Assembly: GCA_028821515.1 (NCBI GenBank)
Contig: JAPPGA010000021.1
Span: 1-35,800, forward strand
DNA from: Gammaproteobacteria bacterium
Lineage (GTDB): Bacteria > Pseudomonadota > Gammaproteobacteria > Pseudomonadales > Azotimanducaceae
Length of the DNA: 35,800 bases
Direction: 5' to 3'
Position numbers and translations under genes: made by a program
The notes under the pieces: model-generated
Database searches by the model: none
Told to the model about the DNA's origin: nothing
The model's input: the letters and a program-made list of their open reading frames with translations, nothing else
Shown here: one piece after another, positions 1 to 6,498 of the stretch
Layout: every line of letters starts with the position of its first letter
Position numbering within the stretch: position 1 is the first letter of the stretch

Positions 1-1219
1 ACTGGATCACCTCCTCGCGCCGCTCGTGCTCGAAGTCGACGTCGATGTCCGGCGGTTCGTTGCGCTCCTTCGAGATGAAGCGCTCGAACAGGAGGTGCAT
101 GCGCGACGGGTCCACTTCGGTGATGTGCAGGCAGTAGCAGATCGCCGAGTTGGCCGCGGAGCCGCGGCCCTGGCACAGGATGTTCAGGGAGCGCGCGTAT
201 CGCACGATGTCGTGCACGGTGAGGAAGAAGTGCTCGTAGGCGAGCTGCCTGACGAGTGCGAGTTCCTTTTCGACGAGGGCGGTGACGTCGTCCGGCATGC
301 CGTCCGGCCAGCGTTCGGCGGCGCCTTCGTATGTGAGCCGGCGCAGGTGCTCGTGGGCCTCGACGCCGGTTGGGACCAATTCCTCCGGGTATTCGTAGCG
401 CAGTTCGTCGAGGGAGAAGTCGCAGCGCCGGGCGATCTGGACGGACTCTTCCAGCATCTCTTCGGGGTAAAGCTCGAGGAGACGGTCGATGGGGCGCAGG
501 TAGCGTTCGCCGTTCGCCTGCGCGGTGGTGCCCAGTTCCGCCACCGTCGTCTTGTTCGCAGTCGCGGTGAGCACGTCCTGCAGGGGCTTGCGGTGCGCGT
601 CGTGCATGTGGACGTCGTTGCTGGCGACGATGGGGAGATCGAGGCGCGTCGCCAGGGTGAGGGCGTTGGCGGTCTTGTCGAGGTCCGTGGGTTCGAGGAA
701 GAGTTCGAGGGCGATCCAGAGCTGCGGCAGGCGTTCGCGGAGCAGGCGGCCTTCGGCCATCAGGTCGCCGATGGGTTTCACGCCTGGGATCCAGAGCGCG
801 AAACATGCATCAACTGCGCCTTCCAAGTCTTTGATGCTTAAGGCGTATTCGCCCTTGGGGCTGCGGCGGCGTGCCTTGGTGATCAGGCCCCCGAGCTGGC
901 CGTAGGCGAGGCGGCTCGGCGCCAGCAGCACCAGGTGGATGTCCTCGTCGAGGTGGAATTCGGCGCCGACGATGAGGTCGATGCCGTGGCCCTCTTCCTG
1001 GCACGCCTTCGCGGCCATGTGCGCCCGCACCGCGCCGGACACGGAGCACTCGTCGGTGATGGCGATGGCGGCGTAGCCGAGATCGTGGGCGCGCTTGACG
1101 AGTTCCTCCGGGTGCGATGCGCCGCGCAGGAAGCTGAAGTTCGAGACCGCGTGCAGTTCGGCGAACGCCGGCTGCGGCTTTTCAGGCAAATCAGGCGAAT
1201 GCTCAGGCGAAGTAGCCAT
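1..1219 (-). CDS. dnaE2: Error-prone DNA polymerase DnaE2 (N-terminal part, runs off left edge)
   Basis: Translating the minus strand from the ATG at 1219 gives an uninterrupted frame to the window edge, about 406 residues. It opens with a PHP-type domain (AELHAVSNFSFLRGASHPEE near residue 21, then a long alpha/beta domain) and continues into the polymerase core, with QGRGSAANSA and later PPDIDVDFEHERREEV near the left edge. These are hallmark C-family alpha-subunit segments, and DnaE2 is the family normally found with ImuA and ImuB. Its role is translesion synthesis during SOS mutagenesis, with ImuB acting as clamp adaptor. The start overlaps the end of imuB by 17 bases (1203-1219), which fixes this start and indicates translational coupling. 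Roughly 60 percent of the usual length, including the C-terminal OB region, lies outside the window. Confidence 0.95.
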   Translation of the reverse strand, partial: MATSPEHSPDLPEKPQPAFAELHAVSNFSFLRGASHPEELVKRAHDLGYAAIAITDECSVSGAVRAHMAAKACQEEGHGIDLIVGAEFHLDEDIHLVLLAPSRLAYGQLGGLITKARRRSPKGEYALSIKDLEGAVDACFALWIPGVKPIGDLMAEGRLLRERLPQLWIALELFLEPTDLDKTANALTLATRLDLPIVASNDVHMHDAHRKPLQDVLTATANKTTVAELGTTAQANGERYLRPIDRLLELYPEEMLEESVQIARRCDFSLDELRYEYPEELVPTGVEAHEHLRRLTYEGAAERWPDGMPDDVTALVEKELALVRQLAYEHFFLTVHDIVRYARSLNILCQGRGSAANSAICYCLHITEVDPSRMHLLFERFISKERNEPPDIDVDFEHERREEVIQ

Positions 1220-2765
1220 GGAGGAACCATGCTCCGCGTGCGTTCTGGCGGTCTTCGCTGCGCCGTTCTGCGCCGGATCTCCGATTTGCGTATATCCAGC
1301 ACTGCGCGCCACTTCTGTGCACGGCGATGAAGTAGTCCCTTGCGACGGTCTCGCCCCACCAGCCGGACTCGATGCGCTCGGGACCGCTCAAACACTGGAA
1401 ATGATTGATGTCGATGGGGCGGGGCGGTTCGAAGAGCCATAGTGGCCTCGGGTGGAATGACCCTTCTGGAGGCGTGCCGCGTTTCGCGTTGGGTGAGCGT
1501 GGCGTCCAGGCGAACTCGGGACGGTGGTCGTCCGAGAGCGCGAGTCCCTGCAGGGCGTCCCGCCCGAGACGCGCCGAGATCAGGTCGACGAGTTCCATCG
1601 GGAGGCCCTCGGACGCCTGCTTCGCGCCGAAGAGATCGGCGGGGCCTATCTGCTCTGGCCGCACGGGTTCGGCGGCAGCGACAGCGAGACGGATGCTCAT
1701 CACTTCTTCCGGCACTTCCTCGCCTTCGAGCGCAAGTTTGCTTACGGCCAGGATGCCCTTGGCGTCGAGTCGGGGATCGGCGAATTTCGCCGTGAGTTCG
1801 CATCCGTCTCGCCCGTCGTTTCCGCCGCCCAGTGGTTCGAAGCGCCATGTCAGGCTGCGGACGCCGAGCTGTTTCGCGGAGAGCCAGGTGGCGAGTTCCG
1901 AGACCAGGCGGCGCATGGGGAAGAGCAGGGCTTCCTTGTCCGGGACCGGTTCGATGAGGTGCAGGGATGAAGAGAACTTCTCTCTCGGGACGATGGGGCG
2001 CACCGGGTCCGGCGCGTCGCCGGCGAGGCGTGCCAGGTAGCCCTGAAGCGCGACTCCGAAACGTGCGCCGAGTTCGTCCCGGGGCAGGTCCAGGAGTTGG
2101 CCGAACTGGAATATGCCCATGTTGGCGAGGCGCTCTATATCCCGAGCCTCGATCTCGGCGCCCGCGCATTCGAGCGGCGCGGCGCGCAACGCGTCGAAGC
2201 TCCTGTCCGCGGCGACGTTGGGGATTCCGGCGCGGGCGAGGACCATCGACGCTGCTGGCGTGCGCGCGGCGGCGATACGCGCTGCGTGTCCGAGCCGTTG
2301 CAGGAGTGCGAGGAGGCTGGCGGCGAGTGCTTCGGGGCCACCGAAGAGTTTCAGGCTTGCACCCGCATCGAGAACGAGGCAGTCCTCTGCCGGTATACCG
2401 ACACGAGGGGAGTATCGGTATGCGGCTTCCGCCAGCAGGCGTAGTCGCCTCTGCTCCCCGTCGATGTCGCGGTTGAAGTGCTTGAGGTCGGCGGCGATGC
2501 TGCGGGCAGTGGCAAGGGTCGAGCCGGGTGCGATGCCGGCGTCTTTTGCCGGAGCGTTCAGGAGCGACACCTCCTTGCCGTCCATGAGAACGGTGGGACG
2601 ATCGCGCTCGTTAGGACTTGCGGGGTACCGGCGCTCGAAGATCTCGAGGCCGAGATGCGGCAGGTGGACGCCGTACCAGAGCGCGGTGGACTGCGCGAAC
2701 GCCGACGCTATTTGTTCGCGTCGATCGCGTTGATCGCGCGGCAGTCCGGCGGCGGCCTGTCCCAT
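1203..2765 (-). CDS. imuB: ImuB, catalytically inactive Y-family polymerase-like mutasome subunit
   Basis: This 520-residue protein has the Y-family polymerase fold seen in ImuB: LWYGVHLPHLGLEIFER near residue 29, an EDCLVLDAGASLKLFGG segment near residue 125, a helix-hairpin-helix stretch (IERLANMGIFQFGQLLDLP) and a long C-terminal tail. In DinB-type polymerases the first segment carries a catalytic aspartate and the second an Asp-Glu pair. Here the first position is not acidic and the second reads Asp-Ala, so catalytic metal ligands are missing, as is usual for ImuB. The known role is to bridge DnaE2, ImuA and the sliding clamp. A segment around QIGPADLFG could be the clamp-binding motif, which is a guess. 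The gene lies 33 bases after imuA and overlaps dnaE2. The start at 2765 leaves about 26 residues before the conserved region, so a later start is possible. Confidence 0.93.
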   Translation of the reverse strand: MGQAAAGLPRDQRDRREQIASAFAQSTALWYGVHLPHLGLEIFERRYPASPNERDRPTVLMDGKEVSLLNAPAKDAGIAPGSTLATARSIAADLKHFNRDIDGEQRRLRLLAEAAYRYSPRVGIPAEDCLVLDAGASLKLFGGPEALAASLLALLQRLGHAARIAAARTPAASMVLARAGIPNVAADRSFDALRAAPLECAGAEIEARDIERLANMGIFQFGQLLDLPRDELGARFGVALQGYLARLAGDAPDPVRPIVPREKFSSSLHLIEPVPDKEALLFPMRRLVSELATWLSAKQLGVRSLTWRFEPLGGGNDGRDGCELTAKFADPRLDAKGILAVSKLALEGEEVPEEVMSIRLAVAAAEPVRPEQIGPADLFGAKQASEGLPMELVDLISARLGRDALQGLALSDDHRPEFAWTPRSPNAKRGTPPEGSFHPRPLWLFEPPRPIDINHFQCLSGPERIESGWWGETVARDYFIAVHRSGAQCWIYANRRSGAERRSEDRQNARGAWFLHGYFA

Positions 2766-2798
2766 GCTTCTTTTTCGGCTAGTTGGCCAGGTCGCCAG

Positions 2799-3554
2799 CT
2801 ACGAGGCCGTGCGATACCCGCCCGCGTTCGCACGTCCATGGCTATGGCGCCAGAATGCGAGCTGTTCTCCGACGGCCGCCCGTTCGCGGCGAATGGGCGC
2901 ATGGCCGATGTCGAGCGCGATGCGCGACGTGGGCCAGCCGCCCCGGCGCTTCAGTATGGTGAACGCCAGGCGGTCGCATCTCCCCGCAGGTTCGCTCTCG
3001 ACCAGGATGCGGAGCTCCGCCATCGACGCCTTGTCGGCGGCCGAGGCGGGGCGGAACAGCGTTGTCCAGGTACGCCCCGTCACGGCTGCGAGCTGCAGGC
3101 GGCGGATATCGGTGGTCGTGAGCGCCGACTCGTCGAGCCAGGCGAGGGCGGCGCTCGACGCGCCGGTCTTCAGCGCCTGCTCGAGCGCCCACAGCGCCTC
3201 GCGATGGCTTTTCGGATGGATCAGCAGCACCTTGTTCACATCGATGCCCGCCCGGGCGAGCGCCGGTGCGTAGGGCACGAAAGGCGGGTTGATCCAGGTG
3301 ATCCAGCGCGCTTCGTTGCGGCTGAGACGTGTGAGGGCGGATGCCAGGAGCCTCAGTTCCCCGACGCCGTGGATGTCGCACAGGAGTTCCATCAGGCCCG
3401 CGGCGGGCCAGCCGCCGCCGAACAGCAGTTCGTCGAGTTGGTCAAACCCCGTGGCGTGGTTTTTTGCGGAATTGAGGCGCCGATTCGGGTCCGTCGCGAG
3501 TTCGCGCGCCCTCCAGAGATCCGGGTGATCCGGCAAGCGAGGTTGGATATGCAT
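2799..3554 (-). CDS. imuA: ImuA, SOS translesion synthesis RecA-like protein
   Basis: The 251-residue product matches the ImuA/SulA-like family. It has a lead-in with GFDQLDELLFGGGWPAAGLMELLC (residues about 36-59) typical of a RecA-fold protein with a degenerate P-loop: no GKS/GKT follows, only HGVGELRLL. WITWINPPFVPYAPALARAGID and the later LDESALTTTDIRRLQLA follow. ImuA is the first gene of the damage-inducible imuA-imuB-dnaE2 cassette and is needed for induced mutagenesis with DnaE2. The start at 3554 follows a LexA box directly (3557-3572), so the ribosome-binding region and operator overlap. No strong Shine-Dalgarno is visible, only GGAAA about ten bases upstream. Regulation by LexA is strongly suggested by two consensus boxes. 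Confidence 0.92.
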   Translation of the reverse strand: MHIQPRLPDHPDLWRARELATDPNRRLNSAKNHATGFDQLDELLFGGGWPAAGLMELLCDIHGVGELRLLASALTRLSRNEARWITWINPPFVPYAPALARAGIDVNKVLLIHPKSHREALWALEQALKTGASSAALAWLDESALTTTDIRRLQLAAVTGRTWTTLFRPASAADKASMAELRILVESEPAGRCDRLAFTILKRRGGWPTSRIALDIGHAPIRRERAAVGEQLAFWRHSHGRANAGGYRTAS

Positions 3555-3556
3555 TA

Positions 3557-3572
3557 CTGTGTTTCCATACAG
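3557..3572 (-). promoter_or_regulatory. LexA (SOS) box, proximal
   Basis: The 16-mer CTGTGTTTCCATACAG (plus-strand reading) fits the gammaproteobacterial LexA consensus CTGT-N8-ACAG exactly at its eight conserved positions. It sits two bases upstream of the imuA start codon, where bound LexA would also block the translation initiation region of the transcript's template. Confidence 0.85.
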
Positions 3573-3589
3573 GGGCCGGACAGGCTACC

Positions 3590-3605
3590 CTGTATCGATG
3601 TACAG
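3590..3605 (-). promoter_or_regulatory. LexA (SOS) box, distal
   Basis: CTGTATCGATGTACAG fits CTGT-N8-ACAG exactly and is nearly palindromic throughout. It starts 33 bases from the proximal box, about three helical turns, so two LexA dimers would sit on the same DNA face. The imuA promoter should lie in or next to this interval. Confidence 0.88.
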
Positions 3606-3628
3606 TATCAAGTCATGGTTTGGCGGTA

Positions 3629-3695
3629 GTGCTCTTCGGCGGCGGCTTACACAAGATGCAGTGGTAGAGCACATCAGCATCCGCGAATGCTGATG
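3629..3695. repeat. Pair of inverted repeats between imuA and vapB
   Basis: GTGCTCT (3629-3635) is complementary to AGAGCAC (3666-3672). Immediately after it, CATCAGCAT (3672-3680) is complementary to ATGCTGATG (3687-3695) with a six-base loop. Nine perfect pairs with a short loop form a stable hairpin on either strand. No T-run follows on either side, so it is not a classic terminator. It could be an operator, a recombination scar or a structured transcript. I do not recognise it. Confidence 0.5.
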
Positions 3696-3768
3696 CAAAA
3701 GGCGCACCTGCCATGCGTACTATTTGTGTGGTGGGTCAGACTGGCTCGCTCGATGTGCCTGATCAACG

Positions 3769-3798
3769 TTGGCCGAGGCCTTTGCAAAGGAGTACGAT
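3769..3798 (+). promoter_or_regulatory. Candidate vapBC promoter
   Basis: TTGGCC (3769-3774) and TACGAT (3793-3798) are separated by 18 bases and each matches four of six sigma-70 consensus positions. Transcription would begin near 3805, about 25 bases before the vapB ATG. This is weak evidence from sequence alone. Confidence 0.3.
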
Positions 3799-3828
3799 AC
3801 ACCTATCAATACACCTTCGAGCTTGAAG

Positions 3829-4041
3829 ATGCGTACAAACATCGTCCTGGACGACGACTTGGTCGAGCAGGCGTTTGCGCTCACCGGTATTAGAACGAAG
3901 CGCGAACTCGTGCATGTGGCGCTCCGCGAACTGGTGCGCCAGCGGCAAAAAAAGGACCTCTTCGACTTGGCTGGCAAGGTAAAGCTGCGTCCGGACTTCG
4001 ACCACAAGGAGATGCGACGGCTCCGTGACGGTTCTGATTGA
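3829..4041 (+). CDS. vapB: VapB-family antitoxin (type II toxin-antitoxin)
   Basis: The 70-residue product starting at the ATG at 3829 reads MRTNIVLDDDLVEQAFALTG, then TKRELVHVALRELVRQRQKKDLFDLAGKV. This is the typical VapB layout of the DUF2191 type: an N-terminal ribbon-helix-helix-like DNA-binding half and a C-terminal toxin-binding tail. The frame is open to an earlier ATG at 3769, but homologous antitoxins begin at MRTN/MRT, so the later start is preferred. It overlaps the toxin gene by 17 bases, the standard antitoxin-first arrangement. VapB neutralises VapC and usually represses its own promoter. Confidence 0.9.
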   Translation: MRTNIVLDDDLVEQAFALTGIRTKRELVHVALRELVRQRQKKDLFDLAGKVKLRPDFDHKEMRRLRDGSD

Positions 4042-4441
4042 CACGTCCGTGTGGGTCGATGTGCTTCGTGATGCGAGCGGGGCAACTGCAGACCGGGTGA
4101 GATCTATCGTCGATGACGACGAGGTGGTCCTCACGCGTTTTAACCAGTTGGAGTTGTTGCAGGGTGCCATCGACGAACGGGAGTGGACCACCCTGTCCGG
4201 CTATCTTGAGGGTCAGGATTACCTGGAAGCCGGCGCCGACACTTGGCGCGCTGCAGCTCGAATCTACTACGAGTTGCGCCGGAGAGGACGAACGGTGCGT
4301 AGCGCGATCGACTGTTGCATCGCGCAACTCGCGATCGAACACGAGGCTCTACTGCTCCACAAGGATCGCGATTTCGAGACCATAGCGGAGATCCGGCCGC
4401 TCGCGGCACAACGCATTTCCCTCGCCGCGGGCCAAGCCTGA
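4025..4441 (+). CDS. vapC: VapC-family PIN-domain ribonuclease toxin
   Basis: A 138-residue PIN-domain protein with a GTG start. The acidic residues that bind the catalytic metal are all present: Asp6 in VLIDTSVWVDVLR, Glu43 in FNQLELLQG, Asp96 in RSAIDCCIAQLA and Asp114/Asp116 in LHKDRDF. Length is normal for the family, so the toxin appears intact. VapC toxins are endoribonucleases that cleave tRNA or rRNA when the antitoxin is degraded. The start overlaps vapB, implying coupled translation. The target RNA cannot be read from the sequence. Confidence 0.92.
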   Translation: MTVLIDTSVWVDVLRDASGATADRVRSIVDDDEVVLTRFNQLELLQGAIDEREWTTLSGYLEGQDYLEAGADTWRAAARIYYELRRRGRTVRSAIDCCIAQLAIEHEALLLHKDRDFETIAEIRPLAAQRISLAAGQA

Positions 4442-4483
4442 CGGTTGCCTCGAAGTCAATTTCGAACTCGGCACCCCCTCCCA

Positions 4484-4520
4484 TTGACAAGTGACATAGT
4501 GCATATTACGGATTATCACT
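4484..4520 (+). promoter_or_regulatory. Candidate promoter and operator of the HigA-like gene
   Basis: A consensus -35 hexamer TTGACA lies at 4484-4489. It is followed by an imperfect palindrome at 4498-4520 with the pattern AGTG-N3-AT-N5-AT-N3-CACT, symmetric over 23 bases. The Shine-Dalgarno AGAGGGA starts at 4521. A good -10 hexamer is not obvious. The palindrome is placed as an autoregulatory HigA operator would be. Confidence 0.4.
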
Positions 4521-4534
4521 AGAGGGATCCCGCC

Positions 4535-4822
4535 ATGCTCATGCACAATGCGCCTCATCCTGGCGCGTTCATCAGGCGTCAGTGCCTGGAACCCCTCGGA
4601 TTGACGGTAACTGAAGCGGCGAAAGGACTTGCGGTGTCGCGCAACACGTTCTCCATGCTTCTCAACGGCCGCCTCGGCATTTCTCCCGAAATGGCCATTC
4701 GGTTGTCGCAGGCTTTCGGCGGTAGCCCCGAGAGCTGGCTGCAACAGCAGATGCAATACGATCTCTGGCACGCACAGCAAGACCGGGAAGAGATTGCGAT
4801 CCGTAAATTTGTTACCGCTTGA
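4535..4822 (+). CDS. higA: HigA-family addiction-module antitoxin (orphan)
   Basis: The 95-residue protein carries the HigA/XRE helix-turn-helix pattern: [71 protein letters not shown]. This matches the standard HigA order of helices almost end to end. AGAGGGA seven bases upstream supports the ATG at 4535. HigB toxin genes normally lie just upstream of higA, but the 93 bases between vapC and this gene are too short for one and no HigB-like frame is visible nearby. The gene is therefore an orphan antitoxin, either a remnant, an anti-addiction gene or a stand-alone regulator. Confidence 0.88.
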   Translation: MLMHNAPHPGAFIRRQCLEPLGLTVTEAAKGLAVSRNTFSMLLNGRLGISPEMAIRLSQAFGGSPESWLQQQMQYDLWHAQQDREEIAIRKFVTA

Positions 4823-4841
4823 TCCGCCGTCAGCGGTCGAG

Positions 4842-4865
4842 GAAGCTCCCCCGGCTGAGGGCTCC
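4842..4865 (+). repeat. 24-bp dispersed repeat, copy 1
   Basis: This segment is identical to 14636-14659 except for one C/T difference, and both are preceded by a related AGCGGTCG/CGCGGTCG stretch. Each copy lies just after the 3' end of a gene and can fold into an imperfect stem-loop (CCTC against GAGG plus flanking pairs with one bulge). It may be a small REP-like intergenic element. Confidence 0.55.
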
Positions 4866-4896
4866 GATCTACATCACATTCCTCCTAAACCCTCAA

Positions 4897-4943
4897 TTCG
4901 ATAGTAAAACCATCGAAACAACCCCATAAAATAATAATATAAT
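4897..4943 (+). promoter_or_regulatory. Inverted repeat and -10 element upstream of the AAA ATPase
   Basis: TTCGAT (4897-4902) and ATCGAA (4912-4917) form an inverted repeat with a nine-base spacer in an AT-rich stretch. A perfect -10 hexamer TATAAT follows at 4938-4943. The -35 position (GAAACA, 4915-4920) is a poor match and overlaps the repeat, so the repeat could be an activator or repressor site. The ATPase ATG is 27 bases after the -10. Confidence 0.45.
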
Positions 4944-4969
4944 GCCGCTTTTGCCGGGTATTAGGCTTC

Positions 4970-6370
4970 ATGCACCGCCGTCAACTCGACACCCTCAAAG
5001 ACTGGCTGCGCTCGCCCTACCGCAAGCCCCTCGTGATTCGGGGAGCGCGTCAGGTCGGCAAGTCCACCCTCGTGGAACTGCTTGCCGGAGAGGACGATGT
5101 GGACGCCGAGCTGTTCGCCGTCAACCTGGAGCGGTATCCGCAACTCGCCCAGGCATTCAATGACAGCCATCCCCGGGAAATGTTGAACCTGATGCAGGCG
5201 CTGACCGGCGCGCCCGCACTATCGGATCGCAGCATGCTCTTCCTGGACGAGATTCAGGCCGCGCCCGCCGCGTTTCCCATGCTCAGGTACTTCCTGGAGG
5301 ACATGCCGGAACTTCCGGTCATCGCGGCCGGATCGCTCATGGAGTTCCTGTTGTCCAGTCATTCGTTCCCGATGCCGGTCGGCAGGGTCGAGTACCTGAA
5401 CATGGGACCGATGACCTTTACCGAATTCCTGGCCGGAATCGGCGAATCGGCGCTTGCCGAAGAGATCGGCGGATTCGAGTTCGACCCGACCGGAGAGGCA
5501 CCCGAATCGCCGCATCCCCTGGTTCACAAGCGCCTCCTGGAACTTCTGAAGCTGTACCTTTTTGTCGGCGGCATGCCCGAGGCCGTGCGGGTTTATGCGG
5601 AAACCCGCGACCTAAACGCGGTGAGCGGCGTTCATGCCAGCATCATCGAGACCTACCGGGACGACTTCCCGAAATACGCCGCCCGGAGAGACTTGACCCG
5701 AATGCTCGGCGTATTCAACTTCGCCGCGATGCAGGTCGGGCGAAAAGTGAAATACAGCAATATCTTTCCCGATCAACAGAGCGCCACGCTACGCCGGGAC
5801 ATAGACATCCTCGCGATGGCGCGCGTGATCTCCAGGGTGACGCACAGTCACTGCTCCGGCCTGCCGCTGCAGGCAGATCTGAAGGAGAACTTCTTCAAGC
5901 TCATATTTCTGGATGTCGGCCTGATGAACGCCGTGTGCGGGCTCAACTGGGCCACGATTTCGGGGCAAACAGACACCAGGCTGGTCAACGAGGGGACCAA
6001 CGCCGAACAGTTTGTCGGCCAGCATCTCTCAGAAATGCTCGCACAGCGTCCGAACCGCGAGTTGACCTACTGGCTGCGCGAAGGGCGGTCCAACAATGCG
6101 GAAGTGGACTACGTCGCGGAATTCGGCGGCCGCATCGTGCCCATCGAGGTCAAGGCGGGACGCGCGGGCGCCCTGAAATCCCTGCACCAGTTCGCCGCTG
6201 AAAAGCGCCCGGACCTTGCCGTGCGCTTCCATCTCGCCGAGCCCTCGGTGCAAATGATCGAGGCCCGTGCGGTCACGGCTTCCGGTGCGACACCCGTGCG
6301 ATACCGTCTGCTCTCCCTGCCGCTCTACCTGGTTGAACGCCTTCCGAGCCTCGTGGACAGGGTGGGTTGA
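4970..6370 (+). CDS. AAA-family ATPase with DUF4143 C-terminal domain
   Basis: 466 residues. Walker A is GARQVGKS at residues 25-32 and Walker B is LFLDE at 90-94, followed by a sensor-like VIAAGSLMEFLL. This is the AAA_14 type seen in archaeal and bacterial predicted ATPases. The C-terminal half is the DUF4143 domain, with VGGMPEAVRVYAETRD, a winged-helix-like middle, and near the end VDYVAE followed by VPIEVKAG. That last pattern resembles the D...E-x-K core of PD-(D/E)xK nucleases. The family is widespread in accessory regions, often near toxin-antitoxin genes as here, and its cellular role is not established. Length is normal and all motifs are present, so it is probably functional. Confidence 0.88.
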   Translation: MHRRQLDTLKDWLRSPYRKPLVIRGARQVGKSTLVELLAGEDDVDAELFAVNLERYPQLAQAFNDSHPREMLNLMQALTGAPALSDRSMLFLDEIQAAPAAFPMLRYFLEDMPELPVIAAGSLMEFLLSSHSFPMPVGRVEYLNMGPMTFTEFLAGIGESALAEEIGGFEFDPTGEAPESPHPLVHKRLLELLKLYLFVGGMPEAVRVYAETRDLNAVSGVHASIIETYRDDFPKYAARRDLTRMLGVFNFAAMQVGRKVKYSNIFPDQQSATLRRDIDILAMARVISRVTHSHCSGLPLQADLKENFFKLIFLDVGLMNAVCGLNWATISGQTDTRLVNEGTNAEQFVGQHLSEMLAQRPNRELTYWLREGRSNNAEVDYVAEFGGRIVPIEVKAGRAGALKSLHQFAAEKRPDLAVRFHLAEPSVQMIEARAVTASGATPVRYRLLSLPLYLVERLPSLVDRVG

Positions 6371-6498
6371 ACGAGCTGCCGGGCGGAATGTCGTTTCGCC
6401 GGATTCGAGAGTCGTGACGCGCGCTTCCGGCAGGGGCACTTGCCTTGACCCGCACTTCCGCTTTGGTGGCGGCCATTTGTGACGGGTACGATACGACC

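Noticed and set aside
26-841. Plus-strand frame of 271 codons at the left end.
   Set aside because: Antisense to dnaE2, which has clear PHP and polymerase motifs on the minus strand.
3661-3695. A tRNA-like GGTAGAGCA followed by a hairpin.
   Set aside because: The hairpin loop is six bases with a nine-bp stem, unlike an anticodon arm, and no acceptor stem is found.
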